A DNA stretch of 64,000 nucleotides from CAWGMT01 sp963823675 (GTDB taxonomy: Bacteria > Planctomycetota > Planctomycetia > Isosphaerales > Isosphaeraceae), in assembly GCA_963823675.1 (NCBI GenBank), contig CAWGMT010000016.1:682001-746000 (forward strand), read 5' to 3'. The translations under genes and the position numbers were made by a program. Positions 36,431 through 47,353 of this stretch are shown here, one piece after another (positions within the stretch are counted from its first letter, which is position 1; each line of letters opens with the position of its first letter). A model generated the notes under the pieces. That model searched no databases and was not told where the DNA came from. It saw only the letters and a list, made by a program, of their open reading frames with translations.

Positions 36431-37432
36431 ATGCGCATCCGTTGGCGTGGACTCGAACTGCCCAGCCGGGTTAGCTGCAACCGCGAGACGCAAACCGACA
36501 CCTTCGGCGAATTCCACGTCGAGCCCTTCGAGCGTGGCTTTGGCCATACGGTGGGGAACAGCTTGCGGCGCATTCTGCTCTCCAGCCTGGAGGGCAGCGC
36601 CATTACCAAAATCAAGATCCAGGGAGTCCAGCACGAGTTTTCCTCGATTCCGGGAATGGTCGACGACATCACCGATCTGGTATTGAACGTGAAGCTTCTG
36701 GTGGTGAAGAACCACTCCGAGGCCTCGCGGACAATCCGGATCGACCGCGACCGCCGCGGCGTCGTGACGGCTGCCGACATCCTGCACGACGAGTCGGTGG
36801 AGATCATCAACCCGGATCACATCCTTTGCACCCTCACCGATGACGTGCCCTTCCATCTGGAGATGTCGGTCGAAAACGGCCGCGGATATCGCACGGCGGC
36901 GGAAGGCCACACCGACGATCTGGAGATCGGCGTGATTCCGATCGACGCGAGCTTCAGCCCGGTGCACCGCGTCGAGTACCACGTCGAGAACACGCGCGTC
37001 GGTCAACGGACAAACTACGACAAGTTGATCCTGCGGATCTGGACGACCGGCGTGCTCAGCCCCGAGATGGCTCTGGTCGAAGCCGCCAAGATCATGCGCA
37101 AGCACCTCAACCCGTTTGTCCAGTACAACGAGCCAGGTCCTGGCCTGCCTGCCGAAGCGATGGCCGGTGAAGGCGGGCAGCACTTGCCGGTCGATGCCGA
37201 GCTCGAGCGCAAGCTCGACATGAGCCTGGCCGAGCTCGAGTTGTCGGTCCGTGCGACCAATTGTCTGGAAAGCGAGGGCATCACCACCGTCCGCCATCTG
37301 GTGAGCCGCAACGAGGAACAGCTTCTCAACGTGCGCAACTTCGGCGAGACCACCCTCAAGGAGGTGCGGCTCAAGCTCCACGAGATCGGCCTCGACCTCG
37401 GAATGAATGTCCCGGGCAGGCCGGGGCCTTGA
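36431..37432 (+). CDS. rpoA: RNA polymerase subunit alpha
   Basis: The 333-residue protein has the dimerising N-terminal domain (FERGFGHTVGNSLRRILLSS, then LEGSAI) and the DNA- and activator-contacting C-terminal domain (LELSVRATNCLESEGITTVR, RNFGETTLKEVRLKLHEIGL). ATG 36431 has GGAG 6 bases upstream; a GTG just before it at 36428 is an alternative. Order and length are those of the conserved alpha operon, between rpsD and rplQ. Confidence 0.97.
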   Translation: MRIRWRGLELPSRVSCNRETQTDTFGEFHVEPFERGFGHTVGNSLRRILLSSLEGSAITKIKIQGVQHEFSSIPGMVDDITDLVLNVKLLVVKNHSEASRTIRIDRDRRGVVTAADILHDESVEIINPDHILCTLTDDVPFHLEMSVENGRGYRTAAEGHTDDLEIGVIPIDASFSPVHRVEYHVENTRVGQRTNYDKLILRIWTTGVLSPEMALVEAAKIMRKHLNPFVQYNEPGPGLPAEAMAGEGGQHLPVDAELERKLDMSLAELELSVRATNCLESEGITTVRHLVSRNEEQLLNVRNFGETTLKEVRLKLHEIGLDLGMNVPGRPGP

Positions 37433-37489
37433 CTTCGGCCGCCGCCGATTCCCTCTGACCATTCATCAGTCATAATCATAAATAGTATC

Positions 37490-37909
37490 ATGCGTCATCA
37501 AAAAGCCGGTCGAAAATTCAAACGCTCTCCCTCGCATCGCCGCATGCTCTTGCGCAACCTCGCGACCGCGCTTCTGGAGCACGGCAAGATCCAGACGACT
37601 CTGGCCAAGGCCAAGGAAGTTCAGCCTTACACCGAGAAGCTGATAACCCTGGCCAAGGATGGCTGGAACCTCGATCATTTCCGCCGCGCGCTCGCGGTCC
37701 TGACCAGCAGGGACGTCGCCTACAAGCTGTTCCGCGAGATCGGTCCGCGTTTCAAGGAGCGGTCGGGAGGCTACACGCGGATCTACAAGCTCGCCAAGGT
37801 CCGGCAAGGAGATGCCGCGCCGATGGCTGTCATTGCCCTCTTGGGCGAGGGCGAAAAGATCAAGGCACCGGCCAAAGCGCCTGTTGTCACCGCATCGCGC
37901 GGTTCCTAA
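37490..37909 (+). CDS. rplQ: 50S ribosomal protein L17
   Basis: The 139-residue protein starts MRHQKAGRKFKRSPSHRRML, a nearly perfect L17 N-terminus, and contains LLEHGKIQTTLAKAKEVQPY and RSGGYTRIYKLAKVRQGDAA. The C-terminal Ala/Pro/Lys-rich tail is a common extension. No ribosome binding site is visible before the ATG. It closes the alpha operon and is followed after 53 bases by a HIT-family gene on the same strand. Confidence 0.97.
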   Translation: MRHQKAGRKFKRSPSHRRMLLRNLATALLEHGKIQTTLAKAKEVQPYTEKLITLAKDGWNLDHFRRALAVLTSRDVAYKLFREIGPRFKERSGGYTRIYKLAKVRQGDAAPMAVIALLGEGEKIKAPAKAPVVTASRGS

Positions 37910-37962
37910 ATTACCGCTATTTCAACGGTATTGGCGCTAAGGGCACCGCGGAGGGCAGCGTC

Positions 37963-38415
37963 GTGAGCCATCAGCCGCACGATCCGCACTGCATCTTCTG
38001 CAAGATCATCCGCGGCGAGATCCCCTCGGCCAAGGTCATCGAAACGGCACAGGCTGTGGCGTTTCTGGATATTCACCCGCTCAACCACGGCCACACCTTG
38101 CTTCTACCCAGGGCCCATCACCCTCGATTGGCTGACCTGCCCGAAGAGATTGCCGCTCATACCGGTTCGCTCCTGCCTCGCCTGTGCCGGGCGATCGCCG
38201 CCGCGACCGGCGCTCCAGCGCTCAATGTGGTCATGAACAACGGTCGCGCTGCCGGCCAGACGATCGACCACTGTCACTGGCACATCATTCCTCGGTTCGA
38301 CGACGATCCCATCAATTGGGCCTGGCCCCAAGGCGGGTACGAGGGCGACGGACTGAGCCAGATGAGGTTTCGAATCGAGCGCGAGCTGAAGCTCGATCAG
38401 GACTCGATCACTTGA
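37963..38415 (+). CDS. HIT-family nucleotide hydrolase
   Basis: From GTG 37963 (GGAGG about 9 bases upstream) the protein has 150 residues. It has a zinc-type start (HCIFCKIIRGEIPSAKVIE), a central GHTLLLPRAHH motif, and the histidine triad HCHWHIIPR. HIT proteins of this branch hydrolyse nucleotide-phosphate adducts such as AMP-NH2 or Ap4A-type substrates. The physiological substrate cannot be told. It may be co-transcribed with rplQ, and converges with the gene at 38418. Confidence 0.92.
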   Translation: MSHQPHDPHCIFCKIIRGEIPSAKVIETAQAVAFLDIHPLNHGHTLLLPRAHHPRLADLPEEIAAHTGSLLPRLCRAIAAATGAPALNVVMNNGRAAGQTIDHCHWHIIPRFDDDPINWAWPQGGYEGDGLSQMRFRIERELKLDQDSIT

Positions 38416-38417
38416 CG

Positions 38418-39575
38418 TTACTTGGCCTTTTCCCTGGTGTATGCCAGCGCGAGGAGGGCATACGCCGTGACCAGGTTGGGGTCGCCCTCCATGAACCGGT
38501 CGGCGGGGTTGACCCAGCCCCCCTCGCGGAGCTGCCGCTTGCCCAGGGCCGCGACCAGATCGCTCCTCCAGTCGTGAGACGCCCCCTTGGCATCCTTCAA
38601 GATCGGCTCGCCCAGGACGGCCATCGTCTTGGCGAAGGTGTGGTAGTAGTAGTAGAGTCCCTGCTGTCCCAGGCCGGGGTTCTCGTCGAGCGTGTAGTGC
38701 CGGGTGATGTAAGTTAACGCCGCCTTCACGCGGGGGTCATCGCGCGAAAGCCCGGCGTAGATCATGCTCTTGAGCCCGGCGTAGGTCATGCTGGCGTACG
38801 AGCGCAGACCTCCGTCGGCTGTCTGGCCGGCGACGCTCTGACCGCCGTTGGCGGCGGTGTAGATGAACCCGCCATCGTTGACCTTTCCTGCCCAGGACTG
38901 GTCGTTGAACTCGCTCTTGAGATTCTGGCATCGCGAAATGAACACGATCGCTTTCTGCAGGTTCGGATCATCGGCCGGCAAGCCAGTCTCGCGCAAGGCT
39001 TCGATGAAGAAGGCGGTATTCGAGAGGTCGGGGCGGCTGTTCGCGCCGCCATAGCCCGCGCCTCCGTAAAAAGCGTCCTCGCGAGTCTTGCCCTCATTCT
39101 CGTCCCATTGCATGGTCTTCAAGAAGTCCTGCCCTGCCTTGATCGCGCGGTCATGGCGGTGGTTCACATTGGCTTCCCGGAATGCGATGAGGGCGATCGA
39201 GGTTGAATAGTTGGCGTGCGGAGCCTCGGACAATCCTCCCTTCGGACCGATGAATCCTTCGAGATAAGTGAGAGCACGGGTGACGATAGGATCGCCGGGC
39301 GCAACCTGACCAGACCGCAGCAGTGCCGTGACGACCAGGGCGGTGATCCCCGGCTCGCGCTGGGTCGTCCATCCCCCCTTTGCATCCTGTCGCGGGCGCA
39401 GAAAGGCGACTCCTCGCTCGATCAGCTTCGCGGCGGATGTCGCCGATGGGGTGCTCTTTTCCGAGTCATCCGAGCGGGCAACAACTCGCAACGGCGCCCA
39501 GCCTGCCCAGGCCGTCAATCCCAGTGTGCTCGCGGTGTGCCTCAGGAACCGGCGTCGCGAAGTCGTCGTCCACAT
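38418..39575 (-). CDS. Tat-exported squalene/prenyltransferase-like alpha-barrel protein
   Basis: The 385-residue protein opens with a Tat signal (SRRRFLRHTASTLGLTAWAG). The rest is a series of helical repeats of the terpenoid-cyclase/prenyltransferase alpha-toroid type (KGGWTTQREPGITALVVTAL, DLSNTAFFIEALRETG, SYASMTYAGLKSMIYAG, GGWVNPADRFMEGDPNLVTA). The DCTAE or DxDD catalytic motifs of real squalene cyclases are not seen, so this is a non-cyclase member, as is frequent in planctomycetes. The role is unknown. It is divergent from the GH5 gene, with 211 bases between. Confidence 0.85.
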   Translation of the reverse strand: MWTTTSRRRFLRHTASTLGLTAWAGWAPLRVVARSDDSEKSTPSATSAAKLIERGVAFLRPRQDAKGGWTTQREPGITALVVTALLRSGQVAPGDPIVTRALTYLEGFIGPKGGLSEAPHANYSTSIALIAFREANVNHRHDRAIKAGQDFLKTMQWDENEGKTREDAFYGGAGYGGANSRPDLSNTAFFIEALRETGLPADDPNLQKAIVFISRCQNLKSEFNDQSWAGKVNDGGFIYTAANGGQSVAGQTADGGLRSYASMTYAGLKSMIYAGLSRDDPRVKAALTYITRHYTLDENPGLGQQGLYYYYHTFAKTMAVLGEPILKDAKGASHDWRSDLVAALGKRQLREGGWVNPADRFMEGDPNLVTAYALLALAYTREKAK

Positions 39576-39786
39576 ACTTGTCGATCCTTTCTCCTAATGA
39601 GTCACGGGCTCTGAGTCGGCGGTGCGGTGATCGGTCGAAGTCCAGGGCGGTCAAGGTCACTGTGCATTATAGCAACCCACTGTGCCGGTGTCGGCTCATC
39701 GTTTCTCTTGCGTTTCGGGGAAGACGTCGCCAAACTGATCTCATCCAGTCCCGCCTCCTGATCGACGGCTTACGAAGTCAACCATC

Positions 39787-41496
39787 ATGAATCGCAAGCA
39801 AAGAAGCAGCAAGTTGGGCGTGGCCTTCATCTTGCCGCTGCTCGTGGTTGCGCCCTTGGCGGCTGGAGAACCCGTCAAACTGGCGAGCTCGGCGCGGTTT
39901 GATTTATCAGCGGATTCCCAGGTGGGGGCAATCGAGGGCGGCAAGGTCTCCCTTGGGAACGGCACGATCGCCCGGAAAAACTGGGTGGTGGAGACCGAAC
40001 AGCCGCTGGGATATACCGTAAACGTTCCGGTCGCACGCCTGGGCTGGCGCCTCGTGGCGGTCCGATTCACGCCGCAGCGGAGCGGCACCGTCACGCTCAC
40101 GTTGATGGGGCCGTACGACGAAGCGTCAAAGGGAGTGCTCTATCGGCAAGAAGTCCTCTGGGATGATGTGCGCGTCGATGGGGCCCGCCTGGGTCGCGGT
40201 GGGTTCGAATGGCGAGGCGGCGAGGTGCCCGCCGGCTGGCAAAGTGGTGGCGGCACCGTGATCCAGCAGACTGCGGAGGTCGCCGCCGTCGAGGGCTCGC
40301 ACTACGCGCGGACCTGGCACAACCAGACGCTTTCGGCTGTACTCCAGGTTACGGCCGGCCGGCCGGTCACCATTTCGGTAAACGCTCGGGCAGCACGGCC
40401 GGCCGGTTTCTCGGAACCGAAGCGAATTGCCAGCCGATCGACACCGGCTCACGATGCCGCCCGCCGCTTCCTTCGCGGCGCCAATCTGGGCAACGGTCTG
40501 GAAGTACCGCCCGGCCAGGATTGGGGAGTTCACTACACGGCGGAAGATCTTCACCTGATCCGCGCCGAAGGGTTTGATCATGTCCGGATTCCGATCGGCT
40601 GGCATCATTACACCGGCGCGGGACCGGCGTTTCTTCTTCGGCCTGAGATTTTCGCCAGGGCCGATGTGCTCGTCGACGCCGGGCTGCGCGAGCGACTTTC
40701 CGTCATCATCAACATCCACCATTTCGATCAGTTCACCTCCGACCCCAAGCGCGAAACGGCTCGGTTTCTGGCGATCTGGCGCCAGTTGAGCGCGCATTAC
40801 GCGCGGGTCCCGGAGGGATTGGCCTTCGAGCTCTTGAATGAGCCCAAAGACTCGGCCACCACCGAAGTCATCAATCCGATCTTCGCCGAGGCGATCGAGC
40901 AGATTCGCCGGAACGACCCCAAGCGGACGATCTTCGTTGGGCCAGGCCGGTGGAACAGCATCGCCGAGCTACCGGTGCTTCGACTGCCCGATGGCGACGA
41001 GAATCTGATCGTCACCGTGCATAACTACAACCCGTTTTACTTCAGCCACCAGGGAGCGACCTGGGCCGGCCCAGATACGAAGCTGACCGGCATCGTCTTC
41101 CCCGGTCCACCGCCCGAGCCGCTGAAGCTCGACCCCAAGCTAACGCTCAGCGCGCCGGTTCGCGACTGGGTCAAGGCATACAACGTCGAGCCTACAGCGA
41201 CTAACCCGAGCAGCCCGCGCGCCTTCCAGGCGGCGATCACCGATGCCAGGGAGTGGTCCCTTTACTACGGCCGGCCGATCCATGTCGGCGAATTTGGCTG
41301 CTTTACGACGGCCGATCCCAGGTCGCGCGCCAACTATTATCGCGCCTTCCGCGAAGCGGCCGAAACGGCCCAGATCGGCTGGGCACTGTGGGACTGGAAA
41401 GCGAGCTTCCGCTACTGGAATCAAGCAGCCGGCCGGCCCGAGCCCGGCATGCATGACGCGCTCTTCGGCACAACGGGTTCACGCGAATCGCACTGA
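39787..41496 (+). CDS. Exported GH5-family glycoside hydrolase
   Basis: The 569-residue protein has a signal peptide (LGVAFILPLLVVAPLAAG), an N-terminal beta-rich region of about 190 residues with no known CBM signature, and a (beta/alpha)8 GH5 domain from about residue 220 (RRFLRGANLGNGLEVP, HVRIPIGWHHY, INIHHFDQFTSDP). The acid/base Glu is in FELLNEPKDS and the nucleophile Glu in IHVGEFGCFTTADP. The likely substrate is a beta-1,4-glucan or a related glycan. The frame and length are normal; the gene is followed 38 bases later by the DUF255 gene. Confidence 0.92.
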   Translation: MNRKQRSSKLGVAFILPLLVVAPLAAGEPVKLASSARFDLSADSQVGAIEGGKVSLGNGTIARKNWVVETEQPLGYTVNVPVARLGWRLVAVRFTPQRSGTVTLTLMGPYDEASKGVLYRQEVLWDDVRVDGARLGRGGFEWRGGEVPAGWQSGGGTVIQQTAEVAAVEGSHYARTWHNQTLSAVLQVTAGRPVTISVNARAARPAGFSEPKRIASRSTPAHDAARRFLRGANLGNGLEVPPGQDWGVHYTAEDLHLIRAEGFDHVRIPIGWHHYTGAGPAFLLRPEIFARADVLVDAGLRERLSVIINIHHFDQFTSDPKRETARFLAIWRQLSAHYARVPEGLAFELLNEPKDSATTEVINPIFAEAIEQIRRNDPKRTIFVGPGRWNSIAELPVLRLPDGDENLIVTVHNYNPFYFSHQGATWAGPDTKLTGIVFPGPPPEPLKLDPKLTLSAPVRDWVKAYNVEPTATNPSSPRAFQAAITDAREWSLYYGRPIHVGEFGCFTTADPRSRANYYRAFREAAETAQIGWALWDWKASFRYWNQAAGRPEPGMHDALFGTTGSRESH

Positions 41497-41534
41497 GGAG
41501 CTGCCCGAGACCGCTCACGAAAGGTGTTTCCCAC

Positions 41535-43634
<2,100 letters not shown>

Positions 43635-43681
43635 GGGCCGCGTCCGACAGGCGACGGCAAGCACTCATTCCGGCCCCGCGG

Positions 43682-45044
43682 TCACGCCAGGCTCCAAGGT
43701 TTGCGATACTCGTAATGCAAGAGTTGGTTCGCCTCGTCGCAATTGGTGAATCGCTCGGCCGCGGGGTCCCACTCGAGGCGTTTGCGGACGGCAAGCGCGA
43801 TGTTGGCCAGGTGGGCAAAAGTCGTTGAGCGGTGCCCCTCCTCGACGTCGGCCAGCGGCCGTTTGCGGCTCTTGACGTTATCAATAAAGTCGCGGGCGGC
43901 TTGCTGATCGAGGTCGCCATCGGTTGCTTTGACCACTTCCCCCTTGCGCCGCGGCCGGGGATCCTGAAAGGCACCACCCCGCTCGGGCACGATCTCGTAG
44001 CGATTGGTGGTGGCGTAAACGGTTCCCAGCGTGCCTTGCAGCTCGACCTCGGCCCCTCGGCCTAACATCGGCTGGCCGTTCGCTTCGTGGATGCTGAAGA
44101 GACTCAGCATTTTCGAGGCGTGTTCGAAGATCGCCTCAGTTGTGTCGGGGATCGTGCGGTCGTCGTCGACGGCGAATCGCCCGCCGTGGGCCGACACCGA
44201 TGCCGGCGCCAGCTCGCCGGTCAGCCAGCGGATGAGGTCGAAGTAGTGCACGCCCCAGTTGGCCATCTGCGACGAATAGAGGTCCCACCAGCGGAACTTG
44301 TAAGGCATGATGGTCGCCTGGAAGGCACGTTGCGGCCGCGGGCCCAGCCACAGGTCCCAGTCCAGTCCGACCGGCGGCTCGGATGGCGGCTGCGTGGCCG
44401 ATCCCGGCGGGTGCCATGTTGCTGGCAAAGGCGGCCCGCGCCACAGTCACCTTGCCGATGGCACCCGAGCGAACCACGTCGGCGAGCTGGGCGTACATCC
44501 GCGATGAGCGGCGGTGGGTTCCGACCTGCACGATGCGGTCGTACTTGCGGGCAGCGTCGACCATCGCGCGGCCTTCCACGAGCGTGATCGACAGCGGCTT
44601 CTCGACGTAGACGTCCTTGCCCGCCTTGCAGGCGGCGATCATCTGGATCGCGTGCCAGTGGTCGGGGGTGGCGATCACGACGGCGTCGATGTCCTTGCGA
44701 TCGAGCAGGACTCGAAAATCCTTGACGCGGGCGACGTCGCCTTCGAGCTTCGAAATCCTGGGAATCCGCTTGCCCAGACCGGCGAATCGCGGGTCGAGCC
44801 GATCGTAGGCGCCGGTCAAGTACGGCTCATAGACATCGCACAGGGCGACGACCTGGGCGTCGGAATGAGCGAGGAACCCAGCGAGGAGCTGGCAGCCGCG
44901 GTTGCCGACGCCGATAAAGCCAAGCCGCAGCCGATCGTTGGCTCCGAGCACCCGGCCCGGCGCCATGCTCATCGCCGCGGCCGTGGCAGTCGCGGTCTTG
45001 ACGGCTGTCTGCGAAAAGGCACGTCGATTCACTCGCTCTGACAT
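43682..45044 (-). CDS. Gfo/Idh/MocA oxidoreductase, Tat-exported; frameshift at ~44393
   Basis: ATG 45044, with GGGGAGA upstream, opens a Tat-like signal (VNRRAFSQTAVKTATATAAA) and a Rossmann NAD-binding domain (RLGFIGVGNRGCQLLAGFL, DAVVIATPDHWHAIQMIAAC, KDVYVEKPLS). The frame then changes: the C-terminal domain reads from about 44390 in another frame (PVGLDWDLWLGPRPQRAF, QMANWGVHYFDLIRWLTGEL). Omitting one base at about 44393 gives GIGHQPPSEPPVGLDWD, a smooth family sequence. The family catalyses sugar or polyol oxidoreduction with NAD(P); the substrate is unknown. It converges with the DUF255 gene. Confidence 0.85.
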
Positions 45045-45315
45045 GGCCGGATCTCCCCATTCCGTAGTCGAGAAACAATCAGTGGAACTCCAGGACGATC
45101 TTACCTTGGGCATGTCCCTCTTGACTTAGTCAGAACCGCCGTAGTCGTCGATGACGATCGCTTTCATGGAAAGCCTCATCGTGATAGTAAAATGATCCTG
45201 GGCACGACCGCAATCGCCTTCTGGCGCCTGCATGGGCTTGATGCGATAGTCTGCCCTGGCAGACAGCCTGCTTGAGGTCAGTTACAATCGAGACAGGAAC
45301 GAGGAGGAAGCGCGC

Positions 45316-45963
45316 ATGGTACCTCGAGGCGATTCGATCCTGATCTCGTTGATTCTCCTGTTCGCGACAGCGACAGCAGCACAGGAAGTGACTTCCCCCA
45401 AAAGAGCCGAAGCGCACCACGCCGGCGGCACGAACGAGGACAATGCGCAAGCGTTCAACGGCAAGAAAGCCGCGGACGCGGCCCGGGCGAGCGGCGTTAC
45501 CAAGCGCGCTGCGGAAAGGTCCGATTTCAACGTCCTGGTCTGGTACCGCCGCGATGACCCGCTGGGGACCTTCAAGTACGAGGTTTACGACGTGCGCAAG
45601 GGCGAATACACCGCAGCGGTGGATGCCTGGGTCCGGAACATCGAGACCAAGTACCCCGCATATCTTGTTGTGGTTCGGGGCGTCGATCTGAAACGCGAAC
45701 ACGGCGAGACCGAAAAGCTCAAAGTGGGATCTGTCATCAAGCATGAACTGATGGCCGCTGCGGGCATGTCAGGGGTTTTCCTGGATGGGGGAGCTTCCCT
45801 GAGTCCCGGACCAGGGCCGGGAGTGAACCGCGCGCCGAGACCGGCCGCAAGCATGGGATCGCTCAATCGACCGCTTGGCGCTGCCGGGACCGATCGAAGT
45901 TACCTCAACCCCTTGCCCACCCCATTCCCAGTGCCGGTTCCGTATCCAAGGCCGCATCCCTAG
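45316..45963 (+). CDS. Secreted Pro-rich hypothetical protein
   Basis: ATG 45316 has a good AGGAGGAAG upstream. A signal peptide (ILISLILLFATATAAQ) is followed by a basic segment, then a compact region with NVLVWYRRDDPLGTFKYEVY and YPAYLVVVRGVDLKREHGET, and finally a Pro/Gly-rich C-terminus ending PVPVPYPRPHP. I do not recognise a characterised domain; the middle part resembles small planctomycete exported proteins. It is complete at 215 residues and stands alone between the oxidoreductase and lpxB. Confidence 0.7.
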   Translation: MVPRGDSILISLILLFATATAAQEVTSPKRAEAHHAGGTNEDNAQAFNGKKAADAARASGVTKRAAERSDFNVLVWYRRDDPLGTFKYEVYDVRKGEYTAAVDAWVRNIETKYPAYLVVVRGVDLKREHGETEKLKVGSVIKHELMAAAGMSGVFLDGGASLSPGPGPGVNRAPRPAASMGSLNRPLGAAGTDRSYLNPLPTPFPVPVPYPRPHP

Positions 45964-46064
45964 CTTCATTATTGCCTTCTCAGGATTCGCCGAGTTTGCT
46001 AGGCTATCAATTCATCGGTGACCGGATGGTTGACGATCCGTGGGCAAGGAGGCGAGTCACCCTC

Positions 46065-47353
46065 ATGCGATTCTTCGTCTCGGCGGGCGAACCCAGTGGC
46101 GATCTCCACGCGGCCAACTTGATCGAGTCGCTGCGGCGGCGTGTTCCCGACGCCAAGTTCGACGGCTTTGGCGGACCGAGGATGGCTGAGGCCGGCGCGA
46201 CGCTGGTGTATCCGCTGGTGGATCTTGCGGTCATGTGGTTCTTGAACGTCTTGCTCAACCTGGTGACGTTCATCCGGCTGATCTTCAAAGCGGACCGCTA
46301 TTTTCGCGACGAGCGGCCCGACGCTGTCGTCTTGATTGATTATCCCGGTCTGCACTGGTGGATCGCGGGCCGCGCCAAGGCTCGCGGCATTCCGGTCTTT
46401 TACTTCGTGCCTCCGCAGATCTGGGCATGGGCCGGCTGGCGGGTAGGGAAGGTGCGCAAGTACGTTGACCGCGTCCTGTGCAGTCTCCCGTTCGAACCCG
46501 CGTGGTATCAATCGCGCGGGTATCACGATGCGACTTATGTTGGCCACCCCTATTTCGACGAGCTGGCCGATCGGCCTTTGGATGAGGCTTTCCTGGCCCG
46601 CCAGAGGAGCCTCGACGCCAAGTTGGTGGCGATCCTTCCCGGCTCGCGGACCCAGGAACTCATCCGCAACCTGCCCGACATGGTTCGTGCCGCGATCAAG
46701 CTGGCTCGGGGACGTACCGACGTGCGGTTCGCGGTTGCCTGCTGGCACGAGCGTCACAAGGCACTCGCGGAAAAAGTCATCGCGCAGTGCACTAGCCAGG
46801 AAGGTGGCGCCCCCCTGCCGATCGAGGTGCACGCTGGCCGCACGCCCGAGTTGATCCGGCTCGCGCGGGTTGCCTGGGCCGTTTCGGGCTCGGTCGGGCT
46901 CGAGCTGATGGTCGAAGCCTTGCCGTCGGTGGTCCTGTACAAGGTCAACCGCTTCGATCTCTGGATCGCACGGCCATTCATCAAGGCCAAATACATCAGT
47001 CTGGTCAACCTGCTGGCCGACAAAGAGGTGTTTCCCGAGTACCTGACGTTTCGCGATGCCGCGGATGAATTAGTCCGCTGGGCGAATGCCTGGCTCGATG
47101 ATTCGGAGCGCGCGCGCGAGCCGTGGCTGCGCTCGAGGCAGTGCGAAGTCTCGTCGCCCAGCCCGGCGCTTCCGATCGTGCCGCCACCCAGATCGTCGAG
47201 TGGCTTCGGGATCGTGAGGCGACGCGGACAGGGCCCCCGCACCGGGAACGGCCGGAAGCCTATCGCGGCCCCCACGAACGCGGCTCACAGCCCGAACGCG
47301 TGGACATTCCCAATCTCCGATCAGAATCTGACCGTGGCCGTACATCCTCCTGA
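46065..47353 (+). CDS. lpxB: Lipid-A-disaccharide synthase LpxB; 2-base frameshift near 47110
   Basis: LpxB forms lipid A disaccharide from UDP-diacyl-GlcN and lipid X. ATG 46065 gives FFVSAGEPSGDLHAANLIES, then LIDYPGLHWWIAGRAKARG, FYFVPPQIWAWAGWRVGKVR, VGHPYFDE, ILPGSRTQEL and SGSVGLELMVEALPSVVLYK. After WLDDSERAR the sequence continues in a different frame as AVAALEAVRSLVAQPGASDR and ends at TGA 47353. The break lies in a CGCGCGCGCG tract at about 47109-47118; one CG fewer restores SERARAVAALEAV. The longer uninterrupted frame fuses LpxB to the next gene, but this is a product of the lesion. It suggests an outer membrane with lipid A. Confidence 0.9.
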
